From: Brachybacterium fresconis
GTDB taxonomy: Bacteria; Actinomycetota; Actinomycetes; Actinomycetales; Dermabacteraceae
DNA: 64,000 nucleotides
Assembly: GCF_017876515.1 (NCBI RefSeq)
Contig: NZ_JAGIOC010000002.1
Span: forward strand, 1-64,000
Reading direction: 5' to 3'
In this document: one piece after another, positions 9,670-17,420 of the stretch
Layout of the letters: each line of letters starts with the position of its first letter
How positions within the stretch are numbered: the stretch's first letter is position 1
Made by a program: the position numbers and the translations under genes
Notes under the pieces: generated by a model
Database searches by the model: none
Seen by the model: only the letters and a program-made list of their open reading frames with translations
Told to the model about the DNA's origin: nothing

Positions 9670-9826
9670 TTCTTTGTGCTGGTCACAAGGCCTCACGCCC
9701 ACTTCTCTGGCATCTACCTCATGGCGTGTCGTTGGGCCTCTCCCGGATGACGGCTAGGAAGCGTCTCGGGAGATGAACCTGCGCGAAGTGCCCGGCAGCG
9801 GCGAGGCACCCGTCGCGGAATTGGCG

Positions 9827-10174
9827 TTACGCCTCGAATGTGATCGCCGGGTGTCTGCCCGGCAGGTGAAGGACCGTCGTGCCCCCGAGGCACTCGACTC
9901 GCAGCAACGTGTCGCGATGGGTCATCGCGATACTCCCAATGCGCCGGATGAGCGACTGGGGAGACTCTGTGGAACCGTCGTGCTGCTGCGCCGGCCCTCC
10001 CGAGGTGATCATGAGGCCAGTCTCAAGGATGTCGACACTTGCCAACTCAATCATTCTGTCCCCGTCGCCAGGGGTCAGCCAGCCGAGCCGCGTAACCTGC
10101 TTGCCCTTTGCCGTCGAAATTTCTATCTGCACGAGTCTTCCAATCGTCGTAGCCGAGTTATGTGCTCGGCTCAA
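9827..10174 (-). CDS. Hypothetical protein after the serine recombinase
   Basis: 115 residues from a TTG at 10174, 12 bases after the recombinase stop and on the same strand. The sequence is moderately polar with a β-rich pattern (RLVQIEIST, VTRLGWLTPGD, TVLHLPGRH). No family recognised and no good ribosome site. It may be a real co-transcribed gene. Confidence 0.45.
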   Translation of the reverse strand: MSRAHNSATTIGRLVQIEISTAKGKQVTRLGWLTPGDGDRMIELASVDILETGLMITSGGPAQQHDGSTESPQSLIRRIGSIAMTHRDTLLRVECLGGTTVLHLPGRHPAITFEA

Positions 10175-10186
10175 ATGATAGAGCGA

Positions 10187-10780
10187 CTAGGGGTAGAGAG
10201 GCCCGGGGGATGGATGCTCCAGGTACCGGTACAGCGTGTTTCGACTGATGCCGTAGGTACGTGCAATCTGGGCTTTGGGGACTCCGGCGGCGACGGCGTT
10301 GCGGATCTCGCGGATCTGGTCATTGTTGAGCCGGCGCTTGCGTCCCGGGTACTTGCCGGGGGTCTTCTTCGCGATCGCGATCCCCTCAGCCTGTCGCTCC
10401 CGGATCATCTCGCGCTCGGACTGCGCCACCGCGGTGATGATGTGGAGGATCAGTCGGGTGGTGAGGTCTCCCCCACCGGGTCGGATCGTGAGCCCTTGGG
10501 TGCAGAACTCGACGGTGACGCCCTTCTGCTCGAGCTCTTCCATGATCGTGAGCATGTCGCGCAGGGACCGGGCGAGCCGGTCGATGGAGGCGACGACGAG
10601 GGTGTCCCCCTCGCGCACGTACTTGATGGCCTTCTGCAGTTCGGGGCGTTCGGAGGCGGTGGCGGCGGACTGGTACTCGCTGTAGGTCTTGTCGACCTCT
10701 CCGACGGCCTCGAGCTGCCGGTCGAGGTTCTGGCCGGCGGATGAGACTCGGACGTAGGCGACGCGCTGCGTGGTTGGCAT
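10187..10780 (-). CDS. Serine recombinase (resolvase/invertase)
   Basis: 197 residues from ATG 10780. The N-terminal catalytic domain has YVRVSSAGQNLDRQ with the nucleophile serine, the conserved SIDRLARSLRD and the long E-helix (AVAQSEREMIRERQAEGI). The C-terminal 45 residues are an HTH_7 DNA-binding domain (VPKAQIARTYGISRNTLYRYL). It cuts and rejoins DNA at paired sites; candidate sites lie directly upstream at 10791-10920. Confidence 0.92.
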   Translation of the reverse strand: MPTTQRVAYVRVSSAGQNLDRQLEAVGEVDKTYSEYQSAATASERPELQKAIKYVREGDTLVVASIDRLARSLRDMLTIMEELEQKGVTVEFCTQGLTIRPGGGDLTTRLILHIITAVAQSEREMIRERQAEGIAIAKKTPGKYPGRKRRLNNDQIREIRNAVAAGVPKAQIARTYGISRNTLYRYLEHPSPGPLYP

Positions 10781-10790
10781 GGGGCCAGTG

Positions 10791-10920
10791 TGTCGCACAA
10801 GGATGGTCGGCGCCTTTGGCTAAGCAGATGTGTCATGAAATCGCCACCAGCGACCCTATTGGGAACCGCAAGCGCTCTGATCGCGAGGTGTCATGTTGGG
10901 GTATACCCCATTGCGACACC
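10791..10920. promoter_or_regulatory. res-like recombination sites and recombinase promoter region
   Basis: A 34-bp imperfect palindrome at 10887-10920 is centred on GGGGTATACCCC with arms GGTGTC and GACACC, giving a central TA as at serine-recombinase crossover sites. The half-site words TGTCATG (10831 and 10889) and TGTCGCA (10791, and inverted at 10912) recur. This is the arrangement expected for accessory and crossover subsites of a resolvase. Confidence 0.6.
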
Positions 10921-11097
10921 GGTCCCTCGAAGGCCCTGCGCGTGTGGGTGTGCACGGTTGATGGCGGGGTTTTCGCAGCGCTACTTGGCGCGGTGCGCCT
11001 CGTGTCAATCTGGTGTCTCTCCGTTGGGGTCGAACAGGGTGCGTTCGGAAGAGCGGTGGGCGAAGTTCGCAAGAGCGTGGTCTCGGAGCTGACCTAG

Positions 11098-12067
11098 GGC
11101 ATGTCTGACAAATATGCAGCGCCCGTCCTGCGAGACTGGCCAGATGTCGAGGTTCCAGGTGCTCTCCGATGCCCAGTGGTCGATGATCGCCGACATGCTG
11201 CCCCGCCCCACAGGCCGCAAGGGCAGGCCCTTCGCCGACGCGCGGACCATGGTCGAGGCGATCATCTACCGGTATCGGACCGGCATCGCCTGGCGCGATC
11301 TGCCCGAGGTCTTCGGTCCCTGGCAGACGGTCTGGACCTGGCACCGGCGCATGGCCGCTGACGGCACCTGGGACCGGGTGCTGGAGCGGCTGACCGCGGC
11401 AGCCGACGAAGCAGGACAGATCGACTGGACGGTCTCGGTGGACTCGACGATCGCTCGCGCCCATCAGCACGCGACCAACGTCAGCCGCCACACAGGGGGC
11501 TGGATCGAACTACACGAATCAGCAGACCCAGCCCCAGACCCAGCCGGACCGGCCGGCCCCAGAGCCGCCTGATCATGCCCTGGGCCGCTCGCGCGGCGGG
11601 CTCTCGACGAAGATCCACCAGCTCGTCGACGGCCGTGGGCTGCCGCTGGTGGTGCTGCTGAGTCCCGGTCAGGCCGGCGACTCGCCGATGCTTCTGCCGC
11701 TGCTGCAGCAGTTGAAGGTCGGCCGCCGCCTCGGGCGGCCACGGACCCGGCCGGATGCACTCTGCGGCGACAAGGCCTACTCCTCGCGCGCGATCCGCAA
11801 GCACCTGCGCGCCAGGGGCATCACCGCCCACATCCCCGAGCCCGAGGACCAGAAAGGTCATCGGCTGCGGCGCGGATCAGCCGGCGGCCGGCCGCCGAAC
11901 TTCGACCCGAACGCCTACCGCGGCCGCAATGTCGTCGAACGCCGCTACTGCCACATCAAGCAGTGGCGCGGGATCGCGACTCGCTATGACAAGCACGCGC
12001 TGACCTATCGGGCCGCGGTGGTGCTCAACGCGGTGATCGCCTGGACCGCACATTTGTCAGACATGCC
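11098..12067 (+). mobile_element. IS5-family (IS427 group) insertion sequence
   Basis: Both ends read GGCATGTCTGACAAAT inward, and CTAG is present outside each end (11094-11097 and 12068-12071). The transposase is split into two frames, as in the IS427 group. The right CTAG is also the left target site of the neighbouring IS481-type element. A 79-bp decayed relative lies at 47354-47432. Confidence 0.85.
11144..11572 (+). CDS. IS5/IS427 transposase, first frame
   Basis: About 142 residues from ATG 11144 (MSRFQVLSDAQWSMIADM) with the DUF4096-type N-terminus, GIAWRDLPEVFGPWQTV, and the first catalytic Asp in VSVDSTIARAHQH. It ends in a TGA at 11570-11572 while the second half continues in another frame. 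Confidence 0.88.
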   Translation: MSRFQVLSDAQWSMIADMLPRPTGRKGRPFADARTMVEAIIYRYRTGIAWRDLPEVFGPWQTVWTWHRRMAADGTWDRVLERLTAAADEAGQIDWTVSVDSTIARAHQHATNVSRHTGGWIELHESADPAPDPAGPAGPRAA

Positions 12068-12071
12068 CTAG
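11574..12071 (+). CDS. IS5/IS427 transposase, second frame
   Basis: Continues the transposase from HALGRSRGGLSTKIH without a start of its own; it is presumably made by ribosomal frameshift. It carries the second Asp (ALCGDKAYSS) and the Glu in NVVERRYCHIKQWRGIATRYD, so the DDE triad is complete across the two frames. Its TAG stop is in the CTAG target duplication, outside the element. Confidence 0.82.
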   Translation, partial: HALGRSRGGLSTKIHQLVDGRGLPLVVLLSPGQAGDSPMLLPLLQQLKVGRRLGRPRTRPDALCGDKAYSSRAIRKHLRARGITAHIPEPEDQKGHRLRRGSAGGRPPNFDPNAYRGRNVVERRYCHIKQWRGIATRYDKHALTYRAAVVLNAVIAWTAHLSDMP

Positions 12072-13054
12072 GTGTACTGACCGGGGACATTGATCAACCG
12101 CGTGAAGGGCGGCTGGTTGGCGCAGGCCGTGTGGGGTCGGTGATGGTTGTAGTGATGCAGCCATGACTCGAGAGCGTCGCGTCGTTCTGCCTCTGAGCGG
12201 TAGCAGCGGGCGTAAGCCCACCCGTCGGCCATTGTGCGGTGGAAGCGCTCGACCTTCCCGTTCGTCTGCGGGCGATATGGGCGCGTGTACCTCGGACGGA
12301 TCGACAGCGCCTCGCAGGTACCGCGCCACAGATGCGACCGGTAGGCACCGCCGTTGTCGGACAGTACTCGCTCGATCGTGACCCCACGCTCGGCGAACCA
12401 GCCGACAGCTCGGTGCATGACGCCAACGGCAGTGACAGCAGTCTCGTCGTCGTGGATCTCGGTGTACGCGACGCGGGAGTGGTCGTCGATCACGGTGTGG
12501 ACGTAGGCGTAGCCCAGCTTGGGTCCGCCGTGCTGATTGCGTGGCTTGTCCGGCGTGGCGACGCGGTTGCGGTCGCCTTGGCGTCGGCCGACGTAGCGCC
12601 AGCCACCGCCGTCGGGGATGTTCCCCAGCTTCTTCACGTCCACGTGCACCAGCGACCCGGGGTGCGCGTGCTCGTAACGACGGATCGGTTCGCCGGTCGC
12701 CCGGTCGACGTGCGACAGCCGATTCAATCGAGCAGTGGTGAGGATGCGGTGGACGGTGGAGGGCGCGATCCCGAGCCTCGCTGATAGTTGAACTGGCCCT
12801 TCCCGCAACCTGATCCGCAGGTTGACGCACCGCTTCGTGACGGGCTTGCTCGTCTTGTTCGGCGAGCTCTTCGGGCGCGAGGACCGGTCGTGCATGGGCT
12901 CGCCGGCGCGGTAGCGGTCGACCCAGCGCTTCACGGTCGGCCACGAGACCTGGAATCGGGCGGCGACCTCACTGATCGGCCAGCCCTCCTCGACGACGAG
13001 TTGGGCAACCTTCAGACGGTGACGCGGTGTGAGGGCAGCGTTGGGATGGGACAT
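12068..13054 (-). CDS. IS481-family transposase
   Basis: About 328 residues from ATG 13054. An N-terminal HTH (EVAARFQVSWPTVKRWVDRY), an HTH_32-like part, then the integrase core: D in SLVHVDVKKLG, D in RVLSDNGGAYRS and E in KVERFHRTMADGWAY. Intact. The stop codon TAG is built from the CTAG target outside the element end. Confidence 0.92.
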   Translation of the reverse strand: MSHPNAALTPRHRLKVAQLVVEEGWPISEVAARFQVSWPTVKRWVDRYRAGEPMHDRSSRPKSSPNKTSKPVTKRCVNLRIRLREGPVQLSARLGIAPSTVHRILTTARLNRLSHVDRATGEPIRRYEHAHPGSLVHVDVKKLGNIPDGGGWRYVGRRQGDRNRVATPDKPRNQHGGPKLGYAYVHTVIDDHSRVAYTEIHDDETAVTAVGVMHRAVGWFAERGVTIERVLSDNGGAYRSHLWRGTCEALSIRPRYTRPYRPQTNGKVERFHRTMADGWAYARCYRSEAERRDALESWLHHYNHHRPHTACANQPPFTRLINVPGQYT

Positions 13055-13096
13055 GGCATCTTTCGGTCCGGGACGGCGCCGCGGCATCCGCCGCTG

Positions 13097-13864
13097 TCAG
13101 GCCGGATGCTGCACGTGGATTCGCAGTGCGTTCGCGGCGAACTGCGCGGCTTCTGGGCTGCCGAAGGTTTGGTGGAAGTCGGGGTTGGTTTCGTAGAGGT
13201 CGGCCATGCCTCGCAGCATTGCGGCGGATCGTTCGGCATCGCCGGCGTGGGTGGGTGTCCCGGGGATGTCAGCGAACCAGGCCACGTGGTCGGCAGCGTG
13301 CGCTTGAGCAACTGGTGAGCCAGGTACGTGGCCGGCTTCGTGGATTTCTGCCCACCGTGTGAGCAGGGCCTGGGCGTTGGCCTGCCAGTCGCGTTGCTGT
13401 TCCACGGACTTGGCATGCCACCACCGGTTCGACGCGGCGAAGGCCTCGCGCCCCCACCGGCGTACGACCTCGGCCTCGTAGCGGTCGTTGAAGCCTTCGA
13501 GCATCACATCCATGCGCGGTTCACGGCCCTCTCGGCGCATCTGCAGGGTGTGCTCGACCGCGCTGATGCGCCGGTCCAGGGCCTCGCGGTCCTCGGCGAG
13601 CTGTGTCAGGTGGGCCTCGAGCGCTTCGACCTCGGCGGTCGGCGTCTCGGGGGCGTCGAGCACTGCGGAGATGCCGGCCAGTGGCATACCCGTGTCGCGA
13701 AGCAGAAGGATGCGTTGCAGGCGCGCGACCGCGTCGGGACCGTAGTAGCGGTAGCCGTTGGACCCGACGCGATCGGGTTCAAGCAGCCCGATGCGGTGAT
13801 AGTGGCGCAGCGTGCGGCCGCTGATGCCTGCGCGTTCAGCGAGCTCGTGCACCGTCCATTCCAT
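13097..13864 (-). CDS. MerR-family regulator with TipAS-type domain
   Basis: 255 residues from ATG 13864 with AGGAG upstream. The first 70 residues are a MerR winged helix (ELAERAGISGRTLRHYHRIGLL, then GYRYYGPDAVARLQRI). A coiled-coil linker follows, then a TipAS-like ligand domain around residues 125-245 (RWGREAFAASNRWW). TipA proteins bind thiopeptides in that domain. It lies 27 bp after the DUF2268 gene and probably controls the promoter at 14811-14842. Confidence 0.88.
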   Translation of the reverse strand: MEWTVHELAERAGISGRTLRHYHRIGLLEPDRVGSNGYRYYGPDAVARLQRILLLRDTGMPLAGISAVLDAPETPTAEVEALEAHLTQLAEDREALDRRISAVEHTLQMRREGREPRMDVMLEGFNDRYEAEVVRRWGREAFAASNRWWHAKSVEQQRDWQANAQALLTRWAEIHEAGHVPGSPVAQAHAADHVAWFADIPGTPTHAGDAERSAAMLRGMADLYETNPDFHQTFGSPEAAQFAANALRIHVQHPA

Positions 13865-13893
13865 CACCGGGCTCCTGTCGATCGACGTGCTGC

Positions 13894-14802
13894 TCAGTGT
13901 GCCGCGTCTGTGGTCAGGCCCAGCCGTGGCAGCGCAACGCGCAGGATCCCGGACGCGGGAGCGCGGACGTTTTGGGCGGCCGTGGTGCCCGTGGCGTCGA
14001 GGTATTCGCGGACAAGCCGAGCACCGGCTGCATAACCGGCCCCGGTCGGCAAGCCGACAGGCACGGCACCGAACAGTTGTGCGCTGGAGTCGCCCAGCAC
14101 CCAGGCGGCGAAGTCTGCCATTCCTGTGACACCCAGGCCGCTGGCAACCTTCGCCAAGACTTGGTCGTCGGAGCGGGTTTCATCGCGCACGAAGTGGGTG
14201 TAGCCGGCGTCGCCATACAACTCGGACGCGAAAACGTCGGCGAGCCCTTCGGACACAACGTGCTCGCCAACCATCACCGTCTGTGGGTCCCACACGATCC
14301 CGCCGGGTGAATAGCGCACGTTGTGGTGCAGTTCGTGGACCGCGATCGCCTCAAGGCGATCGAGAACGCGCGAGGTGGGCCAGACGGTGATGGCGATGTA
14401 GCCGCTGATGCCGCCGAACCCTGACATCCCTTGCACCTCGTCGACGAAGTGCTGGCTGGTCGGATCTCCCAGGACGAGCAGCACGTTCAGGTCGGGGATG
14501 GTCACACCCGGATCGGCAGACGTCAACGCTGCGACCCCGTCCTCGAGGGCCTTCTCGATGCGGGTCCACGCATCGGCCGCGACAAGGGATTCCAGACCTT
14601 CGCGGACCTGCTCGATCGCGGAGTCCGGACGGAAGCCGAAGTTCTGCTGGTGCACGGTGGCCATGTCCACGCCGCCGGGGATGAAGTGGTACATCCCGGC
14701 CATCGGAGCCCACATGTCACGGATGAGGTCGGCGCGATCCTTCGCGTCCGCCGTCAGGACTCGGTTCATGCTCGAGGCACTGTCAATCATTGAAATGGTC
14801 AT
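13894..14802 (-). CDS. DUF2268 putative zinc protease
   Basis: 302 residues. It has HELHH (HExxH) at about 153-157 in the stretch IAVHELHHNVRYSPGG, and VSEGLADVFASELYG about 30 residues later supplies a likely third zinc ligand, as in DUF2268 proteins. No signal peptide is seen. The first gene of a two-gene unit with the MerR regulator inside the IS481-type element. The ATG at 14802 lies 8 bases after a -10 box, so the transcript is probably leaderless. Confidence 0.85.
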   Translation of the reverse strand: MTISMIDSASSMNRVLTADAKDRADLIRDMWAPMAGMYHFIPGGVDMATVHQQNFGFRPDSAIEQVREGLESLVAADAWTRIEKALEDGVAALTSADPGVTIPDLNVLLVLGDPTSQHFVDEVQGMSGFGGISGYIAITVWPTSRVLDRLEAIAVHELHHNVRYSPGGIVWDPQTVMVGEHVVSEGLADVFASELYGDAGYTHFVRDETRSDDQVLAKVASGLGVTGMADFAAWVLGDSSAQLFGAVPVGLPTGAGYAAGARLVREYLDATGTTAAQNVRAPASGILRVALPRLGLTTDAAH

Positions 14803-14810
14803 GACAAGCG

Positions 14811-14842
14811 ACCGTAAACGTTGACGCTACGACAAGGTCAAC
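14811..14842 (-). promoter_or_regulatory. MerR-type promoter of the DUF2268-merR unit
   Basis: On the minus strand TTGACC (14841-14836) and TACGGT (14816-14811) are separated by exactly 19 bases, the long spacer typical of MerR-activated promoters. The dyad GTTGAC...GTCAAC (14820-14825 and 14837-14842) spans the spacer. Confidence 0.7.
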
Positions 14843-14900
14843 CGTTTCCTCGATCAATGTCCCCGGTCAGTACAGCTAGCCGCGATACCCCTGATGCAGG

Positions 14901-14933
14901 AAGAGGCGGTGCAGCGTTGCTGCACCGCCTCTT
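14901..14933. terminator. Strong hairpin terminator
   Basis: A 15-bp perfect stem (AAGAGGCGGTGCAGC and complement) with a 3-base loop. It lies just outside the IS481-type element and probably belonged to the gene that once preceded this point. Confidence 0.8.
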
Positions 14934-15120
14934 CTAGAGCAAAGGCAGTTCCGGGGACTCGACCGTCTGTGCCGGCCTGTACTTCGCGACATACCTGGCC
15001 GCTTCACAGGCCGGGTGACGTTCGGTTCACCCCGTACCTGGGGGCGAAAGAGTCAACCGGAGCGCCACCCATCACTACTGGATGTCTCCGCCCTCAAGTA
15101 TGCAGCGGCTCTTGCGCCAA

Positions 15121-15201
15121 GTCAACACCCAACGGTAGAGTCAGATCCGCTGTAGGCAGAGTCAGCACCCTTAATATTAGAACTTTTATTACTACTTAGC
15201 G
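15121..15201. repeat. Iteron-like repeats and AT-rich stretch
   Basis: GTCA words recur at 15121, 15140 and 15161 (GTCAACACCC, GTCAGATCC, GTCAGCACCC), about 20 bp apart, and are followed by an AT-rich run at 15171-15201 in otherwise GC-rich DNA. Together with the winged-helix gene directly downstream this resembles a plasmid origin or a strong regulated promoter. 14940-15120 shows nothing recognisable. Confidence 0.45.
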
Positions 15202-15244
15202 TAGTCCCTCGATGCAAAAATTGCTAGCCGTGGAGGTTGCTGTG

Positions 15245-16051
15245 ATGGAGTCGATTGCGCAGGCCCAGGTGAGGGTTGCTTCCCAGTTGGCTTCCTCTTT
15301 GCGGGGACGCCAGGGGGCTGGAGCGCCTGTGCGGAGAGAGTTCGTCCTCTCCCCCGACAAGCAGGGTGCTCCGAGTCCGCTGATCACTGTGATCAGTGCT
15401 GGTTCGCGCGGGAGGGGTGGTCCTGGTGGTCGTGTCCGCTTGGGGTTGCTGCTGTCTTCGATCTGGGTGGCGGGCTCCCGCTCTCCGTTCGAGACGTTCC
15501 GGACGCCGAGCATGTGGGCGGAACTGCTGGGGCTTCCGGACCCGACAACTGCTGGCGCGAGGTCGGTGCGGAACGCTCAGCGGACGCTCGTAGCGCAGAA
15601 CTTCTTCGCCGAGCCGACAGGGGCTGGCCGGGAGACTCGACGCATCAAACTGCTGCGCGAGGACGGCAGTGGCCGCGACTACACGATCCCCACCGGGGCC
15701 AAAGAGCAGAACGACCTCTACTTCCGGGTCCCGGAGGTGCTGTGGACCCAGGGGGTCATCGCTCGGCTTGAGACGCCGGGGCTGACCATGCTGCTTGCCG
15801 CGCTTTCGGTCTCACGATGGGATGGAGAGGCTGGCTCGTTTGAGTCGGTCGTCTTTCGCCCCAAGACGTCCAAGGAGGTCTTTGGGATCTCGGATGCCAC
15901 CCGCAAGCGGGGGCTGCAGGAGCTAGTTATGCAGGGAGTTTTGCTGGACCTGAGCACTTCGGGCAGCGCTCACCGCTTGGAGGGGATGCCCCGTAACGAG
16001 AGCAAGCACTACCGCCTCAGCTCGACCTTCAGGCCCATGCACCGCCCGTAG
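15245..16051 (+). CDS. Plasmid-type winged-helix protein, possible replication factor
   Basis: 268 residues from ATG 15245, which has GGAGG 8 bases upstream (ATG 15212 is also in frame but has none). The central and C-terminal parts look like a winged helix (SKEVFGISDATRKRGLQELVMQGVLLDL). No family recognised with certainty. Its position beside iteron-like repeats and opposite parA/parB suggests a replication or copy-control role, which is inference. Confidence 0.6.
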   Translation: MESIAQAQVRVASQLASSLRGRQGAGAPVRREFVLSPDKQGAPSPLITVISAGSRGRGGPGGRVRLGLLLSSIWVAGSRSPFETFRTPSMWAELLGLPDPTTAGARSVRNAQRTLVAQNFFAEPTGAGRETRRIKLLREDGSGRDYTIPTGAKEQNDLYFRVPEVLWTQGVIARLETPGLTMLLAALSVSRWDGEAGSFESVVFRPKTSKEVFGISDATRKRGLQELVMQGVLLDLSTSGSAHRLEGMPRNESKHYRLSSTFRPMHRP

Positions 16052-16144
16052 GTGGGGTAGTCACATCGCGCCAGCTGCGTGGTGTGGAGCTCCTGGCCCG
16101 ACTGTGGTGCTGCCGCGGACGCAAGCGTCCTTGCCTTCTCCTTG

Positions 16145-16843
16145 TCAGCGGCCGTAGCCCTGGTCGTTGGCGGGGGTGGGCTGTCGCCAGTGCTGGCGTG
16201 CCGGCATGCTGTCATGCTGTCGTGGCGGCGTGCTGGCCGATGGTGCTGCAGGGAGCGTGGGTTCGGTGGGTTCCTCGGGTGCGTGGTCGTCGTCGCGGGC
16301 GGCCATCTTCTGGTCGACGGTGGCGAGCTGTTCGCGGGTGAGGGTGAGGAGGTGGGCGTGCTTGAAGGGCTGGCCGAGGTTCTTCTCGGCTTCGGCCAGT
16401 TCGGTCTCCCGCTGGGGAAGTTGGCGCTCGAAGCCGGCGGCGTCGCGGCCGATGGCGGTGATGCGGGATTCGAGGCTGGTGATGACGCGGTGGTCGGTGG
16501 TGGCGAGGTCGGCGGCAGTCATCTTGACGGCGTGGTCCTCGAGGGTGCCGGGGACGTGGAGGTGGATGCGGGGGTTGTGGGGTGGCTGGCCGCTGTTGAC
16601 CGTGCCGATGACGGTGGCGTGGATGGAGTGGCCGGCGAGGGTGCCGATCTGGCCGAGGTCGCGGTCGTTCATGTGTTCGGCGCGGAAGTGGGTGTCGCGG
16701 ACCCAGTGGGTGATGGCCTCGCCGGCTTTGACGCGTTCGCGGTAGGTCTGGTCGTGCAGCTGGATGGTGAACTTGTCGCCAGAGACGTCCTGGGTGCGTT
16801 CGGCGAGCTGGTCCTTGCTCGCTCTGCGGGTACGGCGTGCCAC
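16145..16843 (-). CDS. Plasmid protein with helicase/methylase-like coiled tail
   Basis: 232 residues from GTG 16843. The N-terminal part is basic; residues about 150-190 (LGQPFKHAHLLTLTREQLATVDQKM) match the repeated PFxxAxxL...R..EI.. coiled segment found at the end of large plasmid and phage helicase/methylase proteins. The last 45 residues are low-complexity and overlap the repeat cluster at 16191-16240. It may be the stand-alone tail of such a protein or a remnant. Confidence 0.55.
   Translation of the reverse strand: MARRTRRASKDQLAERTQDVSGDKFTIQLHDQTYRERVKAGEAITHWVRDTHFRAEHMNDRDLGQIGTLAGHSIHATVIGTVNSGQPPHNPRIHLHVPGTLEDHAVKMTAADLATTDHRVITSLESRITAIGRDAAGFERQLPQRETELAEAEKNLGQPFKHAHLLTLTREQLATVDQKMAARDDDHAPEEPTEPTLPAAPSASTPPRQHDSMPARQHWRQPTPANDQGYGR
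16191..16240. repeat. Cluster of TGCTGGCgTGC-type repeats
   Basis: Contains TGCTGGCGTGCCGGCATGC, GTCATGCTGTC and GCGTGCTGGCC. The same word recurs at 16990-17010, 17143-17166, 18016-18073 and 19021-19047, always near gene ends of the plasmid module. Confidence 0.6.
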
Positions 16844-17142
16844 GTGGATCCCCCAGGCCAGTTACAGAGACGACCATCACTGTACCGAGAGGCTCTGAGC
16901 CAACGGCGCGTGTTGTCGCAGTTCGGTAGGCGGGGTGTGCGGTCCATGACGGGCCTCCTCTGAGGATGCGGTGCCGGAATGCTGGAGGGGCCAGCATGCC
17001 GTCATGATGGCTACTGCAGGACCAGCACGAGAGCGACGGCGCCCGCGATCACCACGGCCGGGGCGACGACCAGGAGGGGGAGGCGTCTCCCGCCAGCCTT
17101 GTCGGCATGACTGCGGCGGCGCTCATCGCGGCTTCCTCGGGT

Positions 17143-17166
17143 GTGCTGGCGTGCTGGCATGCTGGG
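17143..17166. repeat. Centromere-like repeats after the partition genes
   Basis: GTGCTGGC and GTGCTGGCATGCTGGG stand just after the stop of the ribbon-helix-helix partition gene. Likely binding sites (parS/parC) for that protein; inferred from position and repetition. Confidence 0.55.
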
Positions 17167-17169
17167 TTG

Positions 17170-17418
17170 TCAGTGAGCTGTCTTGTTGGCGAGCTTCTGA
17201 TTGATGGCGTCCTGGATCCATTCCTGAACGCTGACGTCCTCGGCGAGAGCCGCAGCCTTCACGTCCTTGTGGAGCGACTTCAGGAGTCGGATGGTCAGCT
17301 TGCTCATCTCGTCGGCTGCCAGCGAGGACGGGTCGATGAAGGCGTCCTTGGCGCTGCCGGTCGAGCGGGCGTTGGCTCGAGGGCGGGCGGCGAAGCGGTC
17401 TGCGGGTTTGGTGGCCAT
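17170..17418 (-). CDS. Ribbon-helix-helix partition protein (ParB/ParG-like)
   Basis: 82 residues. A basic unstructured N-terminus is followed by a C-terminal RHH fold (KLTIRLLKSLHKDVKAAALAEDVSVQEWIQDAINQKL split over a β-strand and two helices). It starts 2 bases after parA stops. Such proteins bind centromere repeats and the ParA ATPase in type Ib partition systems. Confidence 0.8.
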   Translation of the reverse strand: MATKPADRFAARPRANARSTGSAKDAFIDPSSLAADEMSKLTIRLLKSLHKDVKAAALAEDVSVQEWIQDAINQKLANKTAH

Positions 17419-17420
17419 GG

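Larger units (their letters stand above)
12073..14874 (-). mobile_element. IS481-type transposon with MerR and DUF2268 cargo
   Basis: A 23-bp perfect inverted repeat beginning TGTACTGACCGGGGACATT is found at 12073-12095 and, inverted, at 14852-14874. CTAG flanks both sides one base out (12068-12071 and 14876-14879), the known target preference of IS481. Inside are the transposase and two co-directed passenger genes. I see no closer right end next to the transposase start, so the 2802-bp unit, cargo included, appears to be the mobile element. Confidence 0.85.

Noticed and set aside
9553..9750. 65-residue plus-strand frame
   Set aside because: It runs through two hairpins, one terminator-like, has no ribosome site and no protein-like pattern.
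14880..15240. CRISPR-like appearance of short repeats
   Set aside because: Only three words of about 10 bp with no constant spacers and no cas genes nearby; iteron-like is a better reading.
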